A DNA stretch of 64,000 nucleotides from Pterois miles (taxonomy: Eukaryota; Chordata; Actinopteri; Perciformes; Scorpaenidae). The stretch lies in assembly GCA_947000775.1 (NCBI GenBank), contig CAMQGK010000115.1, positions 480,501 to 544,500 of the forward strand, in the 5' to 3' direction. The stretch's first letter is position 1, and each line of letters starts with the position of its first letter. Shown piece by piece: positions 11,655 to 22,774 of this stretch. Position numbers and translations under genes: made by a program. A model generated the notes under the pieces. The model had not been told where the DNA came from, did not search any database, and saw only the letters and a program-made list of their open reading frames with translations.

Positions 11655-12435
11655 CATCATTTACAGTACATACTGTATGCCGTTTGGTCGAAGGTACACC
11701 TTTAGGAATATCAAACATGCTCCGATACGAACTTCGCCTCGAGCCTTAATGTTGTATCTCCTTAAAAAACGAATTGCCACCAAGCAACAATAACAGTAAG
11801 TCCTCTTCAGAGAAATCTACTGAGTGCACTTAACCCACACTTAATGCACACTTTCCCTGACGTTTCAGAGTGGTATTCAGAGGACGTGTATCTGAAAATC
11901 CATCACGGTCTCAGGACCACACCAGCCTGGGTTTTCAGGAGGTAATGCACCTCATAGATGGGCACTCTAGTTGATGTAGAAATAAACTTTACACTTGACT
12001 AGCAACCGGTCTTTTGACTCGTCTCACACTAGTAATGCTCACTTATTACTACTGTACAGCCATGCAGAAAAATATCAGTATAAGGAAATGCAGTCCGATA
12101 GTGCCACAAACTACAGAAATGAGTTTGTGTTTCTCTAAAAAGACTAATAATAGTGCTAAACAATTCATTTAAAACAACATTTATTGATGTTTTAATTGTT
12201 CCTAACACATTTGAAGATGAAGAAAAAACAGAAGAAAAAGAAATATTCATCAAACATTTATTAAATGAACTGAAAGTGCTGCAGTCAGTCAGTGGACGTG
12301 TGAGGTAAATCATGAATGAAAGTCATGTTGGTGAACTCTGACATGTGAATTAGCATCGTTGAAACACCGTTAACGACGCTCACGTTCATTGGTTTTGCTG
12401 CAAAGGGATGCAGTCAGTTCTCCGTCCACCACAAA
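11655..12435. other. No gene seen
   Basis: Unique AT-rich sequence. No feature recognised. Confidence 0.4.
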
Positions 12436-12439
12436 CATA

Positions 12440-12990
12440 ATACGCTTCAGCAATGGTTGTATTCGACACTGCCCACTACTGCAGTATACGGTATACGGTA
12501 TACGCTATACAGTACATACTACACGCTCCTCCTCCTCTCTGCTGCTCGGTAGTCGCTCTGAGAGCGTCTCCGCCTGGCTGGCTGGTCGCGACCCGGCAGA
12601 TAAACGCTATCTGTCACGGCGGTTTGTGGAGCTTCTAAACGCTGAAAACGTTAATGTTCGATTCGCTTCTGATATTGTAAAACTGTCAATATTCAGAACC
12701 TACACAGTTGAGTTCTCACCTCAAAAATTGTCAGAACTGAATTTAATCTGAATTTAATGATGAAATAACTACGAAAAATGTAAAAAACGATCTGTTTTTG
12801 GCTGCTGTTGAAACTGTAAGCTGCACCGTTCCATCGTCTCCATTGTGGGATACAGTAGGCGAGGTAGTCTGGTCTCAAACGTACTGGAGATTTTGCTTTT
12901 GCTCGCATACTACATACTTTTGGCCAAATCAGTACACACAACCAGCATAGTATGCAGCTTTGAACATAGCCAGTGTCTTGCACTGCAGAC
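12440..12990 (+). repeat. Probable dispersed repeat (family F)
   Basis: It begins with a tatacgg ladder (12,484-12,512) and ends with gtctggtctcaaacgtact...catactacatacttttggcc...agcatagtatgcagc, wording I recognise from a teleost interspersed repeat. Only one copy is here, so ends and class are uncertain. The 120-codon open frame across it has no recognisable domain. Confidence 0.45.
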
Positions 12991-13059
12991 TACAGCACTG
13001 TAACACCGGTGTGACTGACAGCGTGAAGCAGAGCTATACTGAAGCCTTCGCGACGGCTA

Positions 13060-14165
13060 ATAATTGTTAGACACACTATGTACTTGGTTTGAGCATCTTT
13101 TCAATTAAGTATTTATTTTAATATTGCAAAAATAAAAAGGGGAAGATTTTAATGACATTTTGACTTAAGACCCAAGTTTGGAGGAATGACTTATATGTAC
13201 TGTAATTCAGGTCGGAAAGAGATTCACCAGATTTCTTGTTGGATTCAATTTGTGTGGATCCATCTTGCTGTTTTTGCTGTTATCCTGTCTTCTTCCTTAT
13301 CTGTCACCCGGAGCTCGGCTGAGTGATGCTGCTGCAGCAGTATGAATGCTGGAGGAGGAGGCGCTGTCCTCGTTGCTTACCTTTTCATTTCAGGCAGGTA
13401 AAAGCTGTTAGACGCACATTTGAGTACGAGTGCTTTGTCAACCACTGCTGCACCGTCCTCTGATGTGATGCCTCTAAATCCAGTCCCAAGTTGATTTTAG
13501 TCATGTTGTCTGGTGTTTCATGTCATGCTGTGTCAACATGATTTAAGACACCCAGTCAATGGCTGGCAAGGATTACGGCACACGGGCAAAATCCTTAATT
13601 AAAAACGTTCTGCTGATTTTAGGAAAAGTTCTTGACATGTGTGACGTGATTTGCTTCGGGTGATTTAATCATCAAAGCTGTGCTAGCTTTGGATCACAGT
13701 GGAGATGCTTACACTATGTTGAAATGGAGGGTGTGTTGCCTGGACTACACCCATAAAACAACAGACATCGATTCAGATTTCAGATTTACAGAAGAGGAGA
13801 TATTTATGTTGAAATCCAGTCTCATGCTTCACCTGTGCAGACACATCTAGTGGATTACATGGCACTGAAAAACAAGGGATTGGACAATGAAAGCATCATC
13901 GTCATCATTCAGCATGTAGCTGCCAACATTTTTCCTGCTGACTGGGCTGCACCTGGTCATACCAGCAGGGATTTACATTACACAACAGAGTGCAGTAAAA
14001 ACTGGCATTGCCTGACCTCCCCTTAGGATCTAATAGTGACTCAACTCTTACGCCATTTCAACAGTCAACAGGAATGTGGTACGGTGAGCTCATATAAAAT
14101 AGAAACTGCTAAATGACAAGAGCAATTTGTTTCCTTTTACAATTTAGTTTAACTGTCAGATGCAA
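13060..14165. other. No gene seen
   Basis: Unique sequence; no repeat or coding block recognised. Confidence 0.4.
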
Positions 14166-14177
14166 TATTGATAGAGG

Positions 14178-15153
14178 TTCAATGTACATCCCATTGGGAT
14201 CTGGGTACTTCTAGTCCACACTGGGTACAGATGTTCCTGTACACTCTCCCAGCCACTTGGTTGTGCCTCTCCAGGTATGCTGATCCTGCTAGCATCTTCC
14301 ACCCTGCTACTATGTGCTGGACTGTCTCCGGGGCATCTTTACCCAGCCTGCACCTTGGATCAGATCTACTCTGGTAGATCCTGGTCTCTATGGTCCTGGT
14401 ACTGAGGGCTTGTTCTGGTGCTGCCATGATCAGTGCCTCTGTGCTGTCTGTCAGTCCAGCTTTGTCCAGCCACTGGTAGGTCTTTGTGATATCAGCCACG
14501 TCCTGTATCTGGCGGTGGTACATGCCGTGTAGGGGCTTGTCCCTCCATGTGGTCTCCTCATCTTCCTCACTCTCTTCAGGTTTCTGCTGTCTGAGGCATT
14601 CACTGAGCAGTTTGTCTTTGGGGGCCATCTTCCTGATGTACTCTTGGAGTTTCGATGTTTCATCCTGGACAGTGGCTCTGATGCTCACTAGTCCTCGGCC
14701 TCCCTCTTTCCACTTAGTGTCCAGCCTCAGGGTGCTGGACTTGGGGTGAAACCCTCCGTGCATGGTGAGGAGCTTTCTTGTCCTGATATCTGTGGCTTCT
14801 ATCTCCTCCTTTGGCCAGCTGATGGTCCCAGCGGGGTATCTGATGACTGGTAGTGTGGACTTGTTGATGGCTCGGACCTTGTTCTTACCATTCAGCTGAC
14901 TTCTCAGGACTTGCCTTACTCTCTGGAGGTATTTGGCTGTGGTTGACTTCCTTGCAGCCTACTCATAGCTGTCTTGGATATCACCTATCCTGCCCTCTGG
15001 TAAGTCCACCCCCCAGTTCTGATCATCCTGCCACACTTGTCCAACCCGAATGACATCCCTATGTCGTCGCTGTAGATCCTGGTGGTGTGGATCAGTGAGT
15101 CGATTTCTGGCTCATTCCTGGTGTACAGCTTGATGTCATCCACGTAGAGCAGG
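14178..15153 (-). pseudogene. LINE remnant: reverse transcriptase C-terminus and zinc finger of a restriction-like-endonuclease element
   Basis: Read on the minus strand this is the middle to 3' part of a LINE polyprotein. It starts with the YVDD catalytic box of the reverse transcriptase (15,135-15,146), continues through a frame-shifted thumb region containing GMSFGLDKCGR and YLQRVRQVL, then a 194-codon open part (14,179-14,763) beginning MHGGFHPKSSTLRL. That part includes the zinc-finger region that precedes the endonuclease in R2/R4/NeSL-type LINEs. Two expected cysteines are lost: CRLG for CxxC, and AGWKM for AGCKM. An in-frame stop lies near 14,965. The PD-(D/E)xK endonuclease that should follow is absent, so the element is 3'-truncated as well. 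It is a dead copy; no host function is implied. A second copy lies at 21.1 kb. Family recognition is by memory of teleost relatives. Confidence 0.8.
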
Positions 15154-15220
15154 AATCACTACGACCACTACAGAATCTGGACCCGTAGCCACTCTTTGTG
15201 ATGATCTGGTTGTTGCTGAA

Positions 15221-15255
<35 letters not shown>

Positions 15256-15260
15256 TGTGT
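15221..15260. repeat. (TG)n microsatellite
   Basis: TG array with one A interruption. Confidence 0.95.
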
Positions 15261-15342
15261 TCATTGGGCTGGAAAGCGCAATAGTATGACCCATTGCACC
15301 ACTAAATGTGGGCGGGTCAAATTGACCCGGGAAGACCACAGG

Positions 15343-15345
<3 letters not shown>

Positions 15346-15408
<63 letters not shown>
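15346..15408. repeat. (AT)n microsatellite
   Basis: Pure AT array of 63 bp; self-complementary and able to extrude as a hairpin. The Ile/Tyr frames across it are artefacts. Confidence 0.95.
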
Positions 15409-15410
<2 letters not shown>

Positions 15411-15790
15411 GCCAGCTAGAAAATATAACACAGCAAGTAGTTTTGTTTGATTTGCCATAACAAACACAACAACATCTTTCAGAGTAGAGCAAACAGGTCC
15501 GTCACTCAAAGGAAAGAGTAATTACACAGATGAGAAAAGGATGGCAGCCCTGAGTGCTTCAGTCTGACCTTTTATTCAGCTGGATATGAAAATTCATTTT
15601 ATGCAACCATTGTCACCTTGAGTGTTTCTGATTTTTTATTTTTTCTAACCTGACTAAATATTCTTTTTGCTATTATCTGCACCAATGATAAAAACAACTA
15701 AAAGCATATTGTTGCTGTCACAAAATCATCGTTGTGCTTCATCATCTTCCTTAAAAATAAAGTTGCCCCAAAGTGAACTTTTAAAAAAGC

Positions 15791-15871
15791 TATCTATCTA
15801 TCTATCTATCTATGTATGTATCTATCATTTATCTTTATCTATCTATCTATCTATGTAGCTATCTGTCTATC

Positions 15872-15902
<31 letters not shown>

Positions 15903-15930
15903 CTATCTATCATTTATCTATCTGTCTATC

Positions 15931-15961
<31 letters not shown>

Positions 15962-15993
15962 CATTTATCTATCTGTCTATCTATCTATCTATG

Positions 15994-16067
<74 letters not shown>

Positions 16068-16130
16068 TATTATTATTATCTATCTATATTTATTATTATT
16101 ATTATTATCTATCTTTATTTTCTTTATTAT

Positions 16131-16170
<40 letters not shown>

Positions 16171-16440
16171 GTATCTATCTATCTATCATTCTATCTATCT
16201 GTCTATCTATCTATCTATGTATGTATCTATCATTTATCTATCTATCTATCTATCTATATATGTAGCTATCTCTTTGTCTATCTATCTATCTATGTATCTA
16301 TCTATCATTTATCTGTCTATCTATCTATCTATATATGTAGCTATCTGTCTATCTATCTATCTATGTATCTATCTATCATTTATCTGTCTATCTATCTATC
16401 TATCTATCTATGTAGCTATCTGTCTATCTATCTATCTATG

Positions 16441-16480
<40 letters not shown>

Positions 16481-16482
16481 AT

Positions 16483-16518
<36 letters not shown>

Positions 16519-16633
16519 GTATCTATCTATCATTTATCTGTCTATCTATCTATCTATATATGCTATCTGTCTATCTATCTATCTATGTATCTATCTATCA
16601 TTTATCTGTCTATCTATCTATCTATCCATCTAT
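15791..16633. repeat. (TATC)n tetranucleotide array with higher-order structure
   Basis: About 840 bp of ATCT/TATC units with scattered ATGT, CATT and CTGT variants and a (TTA)n break near 16,067-16,110. In the right half the variants recur in a fixed order (gtagctatctgtc, later gtatc, later catttatctgtc) at about 75-80 bp spacing, so a larger unit has been copied. All long open frames here (up to 275 codons of Tyr, Leu, Ser, Ile) are repeat artefacts. Confidence 0.9.
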
Positions 16634-16639
16634 GTATAA

Positions 16640-16996
16640 TCACATGAAACCAACAATCTTTTTGTTAGAATGAGTCATAATTAATTTGACACATATTTTG
16701 TATATCCACATCCGACTGAGGTCGTCTTCACGTAGCCAGCCGTCATGTTTCTACAGTGTCCCAGACCAGACTAATCAAACTCTGACGTTCCCCTGATTCA
16801 GCCACCGCTCTGTAGTCACAGAGTAGAGAAGCAGAGACACAAATCTCTGCTGCTTTTGAAACCTTTTTTCAGGCAAATCAACTTCCCAGTATGAACACAT
16901 AAATAGCCCTCTTGAAATCATAATGTCTTAGAAGTAAAATAACTGAATCCACAGTTATTTTCCTCTGCATAGTGAATGTGTATCAGACCCACGGGA

Positions 16997-17000
<4 letters not shown>
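16640..17000. other. No gene seen
   Basis: Unique sequence between two large microsatellites. Confidence 0.4.

Positions 17001-17080
<80 letters not shown>
17001..17080. repeat. (TA)n microsatellite
   Basis: Pure TA array of 80 bp, followed by gtgcagggcggtgcagggcg, a short duplication. Confidence 0.95.
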
Positions 17081-17083
<3 letters not shown>

Positions 17084-17249
17084 TGCAGGGCGGTGCAGGG
17101 CGGTGCACTCTTTGGGGAGGTATGAGCATCTCTGTTCCCAAACAACCGGCTATCGGCCAGTAGCTACTTGTGCTAGTAGTATCACATCAGCAGAACTTAA
17201 TGTAGTTGTAGCTATTTAGTAACAGCACAAGACAAAAGCACAGGACACG

Positions 17250-17695
17250 TCTACATCCGGGGTCTATGGTCTGTTGGACTCCATTTTGGATCCTTAACAT
17301 GAAAAGGTTGAAACTGTTCTTAAAATCTGTGTGCTGGATTTTTGTAACATTCATTTATGTCCACCGCTCACATTATACTCTGTAACTACTGTAGTACAAT
17401 GGTACAATATAGTAGACAGTACAGCACATCATTTTTTTTTTTTTTACCTTTGTTTGGCAGTTTGGTAGGTAGTAGTAGTAGTAGGTCTTCGCTATCAGTC
17501 CAGAATGGTGGAAGAGTAGCTCTGCTGCTGGGGGCTGACACTGCAATGAGACCAGCAACTGGCTTCCACTGATCAATACACATTATATGACATAGTTCCA
17601 TTACACGCTTAGCACACAGGAGAAGTTTCAGTTGGTTGCAATCTGCAACCTCACCGCTAGATGCCGCCACATCGTACACACTGCACCTTTAAGGC
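17250..17695 (-). mobile_element. MITE-like repeat, fragment (same family as 26,989-28,082)
   Basis: On the minus strand it starts ttaaaggtgcagtgtg at 17,695 and continues with gaggttgcagattgcaacca and cttctcctgtgtgc, matching the element interrupted at 27 kb. The terminus resembles the ttaaaggtccagtgtg end of a MITE-like repeat I know from teleosts. The remainder, toward 17,250, is diverged and its end is uncertain. Confidence 0.6.
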
Positions 17696-17699
17696 GGTT

Positions 17700-18340
17700 C
17701 AAGAAGAAGGTTGTATGGAGTATGAATATGTATGGAGAGCATGGCACGGGGTCATAAGAAACCAAATCACTATAAAGGGAAGCTTCTACAGTCTACAGTG
17801 ATGCAGTTCACAAGTGTGACCCTTCACTGAAGCATCTTTTCATCATGTAATAACTGCTTGAGCCTCAACTTTTGACTATCCGGATAAATTGTGTTAAGAT
17901 TTCTTATGCATCCCAAAAGGGAACATTTTAAATGAACACCTTAAGGTGTAAAATATCCAGACAAGCAGTCTGTGTGAGTAAAAGACAACAAATACAAAAA
18001 ATGACGCAACGTTCAGAATACTGTCATACTGAAAAACTTAATAAGTTCACAAATGAAGGCAGATCCAGAAAAAAGTTGCCCTTGTTGTAATAAACAAGCT
18101 GTCTCTGCCAAAAGCCTGTCAGTAATGTTTCCGCCTGGGTTTTCTTCCAAATATCAGCAGACGCCTCTCTTAAAATGATGCTTGTGTGAAAGTAAATCTC
18201 AGTTTAGTTATTAGATGTTGTCAATCACTGATTAATCTAAAAGTGTAACGTAACACATTCAATAACACTGAACAGTGAACCAGACATTTTGACCTGGACT
18301 CCCTGGTTACACAGACAGATTCCCACATTTTAGGGTAACT
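17700..18340. other. No gene seen
   Basis: Unique AT-rich sequence; no exon, RNA gene or repeat recognised. Confidence 0.4.
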
Positions 18341-18439
18341 TACATTTAGTGTGGCTGGGTGATTCGCCAGTACTTTACTTCTCTCAGATGGTTTGACATT
18401 CGATGTGCAGAATCACTGTGGCTGAGGAGGAAATGGTAC

Positions 18440-18511
18440 CACCACACTACCACCTCTTATGTGAATTTCTCCACTGTGGGACTAATAAAGGAATATCTTA
18501 TCTTATCTTAT
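18440..18511 (+). mobile_element. LINE/SINE 3' tail, (TTATC)n
   Basis: gaatttctccactgtgggac then TAATAAAGGAATATC and TTATC units. This is the version of the tail shared with the tRNA-headed SINEs at 21.6, 25.6 and 62.2 kb. The 5' part is lost or too diverged to see. Confidence 0.65.
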
Positions 18512-18659
18512 ACCATAATTATTATTTATATTTATCTTATTTCAGACCCCTCGGCGTCACTTTGCGGTTGCAGTAATAACTTTCCTAATGTTGTGAATCA
18601 AACAAATGTAACAGGTTTATGAAGAAACAACATGGCCGGCCTTAAAACTGCTCTGTTTG

Positions 18660-18855
18660 GATGTGGCTCAGAGGAGAGAGCAGGTCATCCACCAATCTCC
18701 GGCTCCTGCAGTCGCATGTCGAGGTGTCCTTGAGCAAGACGCCCAGGTGGCAGCCTCTGCCATCTATCACTAAAGAGTGACTTGTGTGGCGGATTGAACG
18801 CCATTAGCTGTGAGAAAGCGTCTGTATTTAAAGCCCTGGGAAGGAGAATTGTTCA
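18660..18855 (+). mobile_element. tRNA-derived SINE of a second family, B box deleted
   Basis: gtggctcagagg (A-box-like) then agcaggtcatccaccaatct, ggctcctgcag, tgtccttgagcaaga and cagcctctgccat follow the order of a teleost SINE whose other copy is at 47.1-47.3 kb. The stretch with the B box (ggtggttcgat in the other copy) is missing between ccaatct and ccggctc, so this copy should not be able to recruit TFIIIC normally. Confidence 0.6.
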
Positions 18856-18859
18856 TACA

Positions 18860-20350
18860 GGGCTACACTGGGTACGCATGAGCTAAAGCAGCTGATAGTT
18901 GTGGAATTAAAGAGGCGGCAAGATGCCATACCACTGGCACCAGACCAGAACTAGTCCAAAGGTAAATAATGTGTACAAGATCGCTAGCAAGCTAACTTGT
19001 GAGTGGTCTATAGCAAGGCAAGTAGTATGTTTCAGCCTTTGCTTCTCCACCCTTTTCTTCCCTCCATTAATCAGTGGAGGTGTGAAGGGACGAGACGGAG
19101 GGAGAAACAACAAAAACCCCCGGCAGCAGTGTGCCCTGTGGCCCATTAAGGCCACACATAGCCTGCATTTCATCAAGGTCCGAGTCTGGAGGGAGAGTGG
19201 AGAGGCTAGAACCCAAGTTCCTAGTGTCCACTGTGTTTCATCAAGTCTAAAGCCAAAGCAGTCGCATGCCAGGACCTTTAAGAGGCTTTATGTCCTCTTC
19301 CAGCAGGACTTAGAGAATCTATGGGTTAATGTGAAGAAGAGGATGAGAAACACCGACCCAACAATAAGGTTAGGGTTAGGGTTAGGTTGCTATCGAAGCA
19401 GCCTGGGCATCGATAAGGCCTCAGCAGAGCCGCAGGCTGACGCCTCCATGCCGCGCTGCACTCATGCAGTAATTGGTGCTAAATGAGCCCAAACTAAGTA
19501 TTGAGTGAATAAGTGTGTATTTAGCCTGTTCATTATTATCATTATTAATTATTATTAGTTTAGGCTGTGGGTCAGGGTGTGGTTTCACCTATTTTTACCT
19601 GTTCACTTGGACCGAGGGAGTTAGACAAAGAGGGTGAGATAGGCTTGGATATTTTCAAAACCATCACTTTGCATTTAGTTATTCCAGTTAACCTTATTGT
19701 ATGTAAATCCTTTTTGGAGCAAGTCACACAGTAAAGAGTCTACCTCGGCCTCTTCGCGGCCTTTTAACTGATAAGGGCCTGTGACCCCAGAAACAAAGTT
19801 TGGGGAACACTGTATAGTCTAGATGATAACAACACGTACAATACAGCCAACAATAGCAACCGTCTTGCTTATTGGATGCTGGGAAATAGGTTAAAATATT
19901 CAGTTTGGAAACCCTAAAGCAACACTAGCTTCCTAGTCTGTACTCATAGAGCAGGGAGCTGCCACAGAGGAGTTAATGGTTTGCAAGTGCATAAACTCAA
20001 TGGGTTCTGTTTCCTTCTGAGCAGAGCAGACAGGAGCTTTACATCAGAGAAAATGTGAATTTAGTCAGAGATTAAAGGAGTGAGTCAGATCTATAATACT
20101 CACATCACAGAGGACGAGAGATGCAGCAAAGGGGGACTCTAATCAATTATAGCTGCTGCACGGCTGTGTGAGTTTATATGTGTGCGTTTAATGCAGGCAC
20201 ACAAAGTGAAGTGTGTCTGCTCTGAAATACAGCTCAGGTCCTCAGCGACAGGAAGCAGCGTCTGCAGGGACGTGTCTGTAAAAACGCCTCGCCACTTTGA
20301 AGTATTACTAGGTCCTCAGTGACAGGATACACTCTGTACTGAATACCTTT
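18860..20350. other. No gene seen
   Basis: Mostly unique. A 187-codon plus-strand frame at 18,923-19,486 has no recognisable domain, no homolog here and includes the telomere-like repeat, so I do not treat it as a gene. Confidence 0.4.
19367..19388. repeat. Short interstitial telomere-like repeat
   Basis: Three consecutive TTAGGG units plus a partial fourth (ggttagggttagggttagg). Confidence 0.85.
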
Positions 20351-20355
20351 ACTCT

Positions 20356-20382
<27 letters not shown>
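20356..20382. repeat. (TG)n microsatellite
   Basis: TG array of about 27 bp. Confidence 0.9.
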
Positions 20383-20387
<5 letters not shown>

Positions 20388-20389
20388 AG

Positions 20390-21110
20390 CTACCAGCATG
20401 GACTTGGAAAGGTAAGCAGAAAATCTGTGCTTGTGTTGCTTCACTTTCAGCAGCTCTCACTTTTTATCATGTGATCACAGAAACAGATAATCATTAACAC
20501 ACAGTTATGACTATTTGATGCAGGAAAGCAGTCGTCCATTTTTAGTGTTTTGTGTATAGCAGCACATTGTCCACTATTTATAGAAGAGTTGAGCTATTTA
20601 TAATCAGAATGAGTTGAAGTGAATGAATCCTGGTACTTGTGTGATGAAACACAGATAAATCAGATTTTTAGAGAGACAGTAGCTGGTTTTCTGTTTTTTT
20701 CAGAACATTATGTAAGAGTTTATATAGGATACCATATTTGTCTCATATAGCTTCAATGCAACTTATGAGTTAAAACGTTATTCACCTGTCAAGGTCAAAC
20801 AGGCTGGACGTAGACAGGTATCATGTTGGCTGCAGAGCTTGTGTAATACAGTATAGTTAACATAAAATAAAACAGATAAAAAAAATAAAACCAGTTACTA
20901 TTTTCTTTATTTCCCTACTCCCAAGAACAATTAGTGGTACCGCCATACAGGCCAAACCGTACTGATATATTCACAAACTATGGTGGAACAGGCTTCAGGG
21001 TGAGCATGGCCCAAAACAACAATAATAAAAAAACAATCTTCAGGAACACAACTAATTTACTTAATTTCTCAAAATGCAACCATGCAGAAAGACATCACTG
21101 GACCACCCAT
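20390..21110. other. No gene seen
   Basis: AT-rich unique sequence; no feature recognised. Confidence 0.4.
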
Positions 21111-21117
21111 CTCTTGA

Positions 21118-21545
21118 ATGCCTTGCTTGGTTGAATTGGTTAGGTTTAGCCATGAGGAGTGGCTGTGGCTGACTTCCTTGTGGCCTCCTCATGGTTTCCA
21201 TTAGCCTGTGGGATACCAAGGTATTTGTAGCTGTCTTGGATATCACCTATGCTGCCCTCTTGTCTCTTCAGTTCTGATCATCCTGCCTCTCTTTGAAACC
21301 ATCCGGCCACACTTGTCCAACCCGAATGACATCCCTATGTCGTCGCTGTAGATCCTGGTGGTGTGGATCAGTGAGCCGATTACTGGGTGGGTTACATCCC
21401 TCAGCAGCTGGTTCATCTGTGCTGCTAGGCGTTCATGGAGTGCTGTTAGCTTCTTTAGCCAGCATGTATGGATCATATCGGGGCCCGGAGCTGTCCAGCT
21501 CTTTATCTTTGACACTATTTCTTGGATATCTGCCATTGAGATGGT
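21118..21545 (-). pseudogene. LINE remnant with internal deletion (same family as 14.2 kb)
   Basis: The minus-strand frame 21,536-21,243 starts with a reverse-transcriptase N-terminal stretch (IKSWTAPGPDMIHTCWLKKL, ALHERLAAQMNQLL), then passes without a break from VTHP to IGSLIHTTRIYSDDIGMSFG, which lies after the YVDD box in the 14-kb copy. The whole catalytic core, including YVDD, is therefore deleted while the frame is kept. After LDKCGRMVSKRG the frame degrades; YLGIPTG-like text and a Gly-Asp-Ile-Gln-Asp-Ser match continue to about 21,118. Non-functional. Confidence 0.8.
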
Positions 21546-22240
21546 TATATTAATAATGATAATAATTCATTTTATTTATGGCCGCCTTTCTGAACAGTCA
21601 AGGTCACCTTACAGAAGAAGAAGAAGAAGAAGATCTACCTTTATTAGTCCCACAATGGGGAAATTCAATTTACACTCTGTTAAACTCATACATGGTACAT
21701 GCAGACCTGAAACACACATACATGCATTAATGGAGAGGTGTCAGAGTGAGGGGGCTGCTCCTGACAAGCGCCCCGAGCAGTTGGGGGTTTGGTGCCTTGC
21801 TCAGGGGCACCTCGGCAGTGCCCAAGAGGTAAACTGGCACCTCTCCAGCTACCAGTTCACACTCAGTTTTTGGTCCATGTCGGGACTTGAACCGGTGACC
21901 CTCCGGTTCCCAAACCAACTCCCTACAGACTGAGCTAGAATCAAACAATAAAAAAAATCAGTCCAACAGTCATAAGACCAGGCAATAAAACTACATAATA
22001 ATACTAATAAAACTGCATAATAATACCAATAATAATAAAAACAAAGAAAAAGGGTGGGGTCATTCCAGTCTTAAGAAAGCAACTGAAATTAAAGGGAGTA
22101 GGTCTGTCTGAATAGCTGAGTTTTCAGGTGAGATTTGGAAGTGGTAATGGAAGTGTTGGATGTAACGGGTGGGTGTCTTGATGGAGGAGCTCGGTGAGAT
22201 ACAGAGGGGCCAGATTGTTTATGGCTGTTACGGCTGTAGA
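21546..22240. repeat. Probable dispersed repeat interrupted by a SINE
   Basis: ttcattttatttatggccgc...caaggtcaccttaca on the left and aataaaactacataataata...ttttcaggtgagatttgg on the right are typical wording of a teleost repeat I recognise, with the SINE at 21,612-21,937 between the halves. One copy only, so ends are not defined. Confidence 0.45.
21612..21937 (-). mobile_element. tRNA-derived SINE with LINE-like tail
   Basis: Minus strand: A box tagctcagtctg, B box ggttcaagtcc, a central body (ggcactgccgaggtgcccct) and the 3' end gaatttccccattgtgggac, TAATAAAGG, then (TTC)n. The first bases of the tRNA head seen at 62.5 kb (GGGGCGGCAG) are missing, so it is slightly 5'-truncated. Its 3' end equals the tail of the truncated LINE pieces in the window, as expected for a SINE using a LINE's machinery. 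Confidence 0.85.
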
Positions 22241-22244
22241 CGTG

Positions 22245-22495
22245 TTTTGTATCATTTTAACCGCTAACGATGTATTTCTGTAATATCTGCTGTATATTGT
22301 GTTGTATTGGAGAGTGAGACATCTGTTTTCTGAGGATCTTGGTCAGGTGCTGCCTCCATCTCCTCTGAGTGGTGGATTTGTCTGGTCGTGGCTGCTGCTG
22401 ATTGGCTGCTACGGGGGCTGGGCTCATTTAAAACTGCTGTCAGAAGCTTTCAAAGTGGAGGGTCGTTTGACAGCCGTGTGCCTCAGCGTCCCGAC
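22245..22495. other. No gene seen
   Basis: Unique sequence leading into the minisatellite. Confidence 0.35.
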
Positions 22496-22502
22496 GTCAC
22501 AC

Positions 22503-22773
22503 CGACCTGTTGCCTGTTGCCTGCATGTCTGTTGCCTGCATTCCTGTTGCCTGCATGCCTGTTGCCTGCATGCCTGTTGCCTGCATGTCTGTTGCCTGCA
22601 TGCCTGTTGCCTGCATGCCTGTTGCCTCATTCTGCCTGTTGCCTGCATGCCTGTTGCCTGCATGTCTGTTGCCTGTATGCCTGTTGCCTGCATGCCTGTT
22701 GCCTGTATGCCTGTTGCCTGCATGTCTGTTGCCTGTTGCCTGCATTCCTGTTGCCTGCATGCCTGTTGCCTGT
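22503..22773. repeat. 15-bp minisatellite
   Basis: About 18 units of ctgttgcctgcatgc and close variants (gtc, ttc, or gta at fixed positions). A 15-bp unit gives a 5-residue periodic peptide in every frame, so open frames of 87-158 codons on both strands are expected by-products. Confidence 0.95.
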
Positions 22774-22774
22774 G

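Noticed and set aside
15812..16647. Open frames of up to 275 codons rich in Tyr/Leu/Ser/Ile
   Set aside because: They are translations of the TATC array and occur in several overlapping frames.
17255..17290. Another family A copy (gtctatggtctgttgg)
   Set aside because: Similarity is limited to about 10 bp and no second block follows in order.
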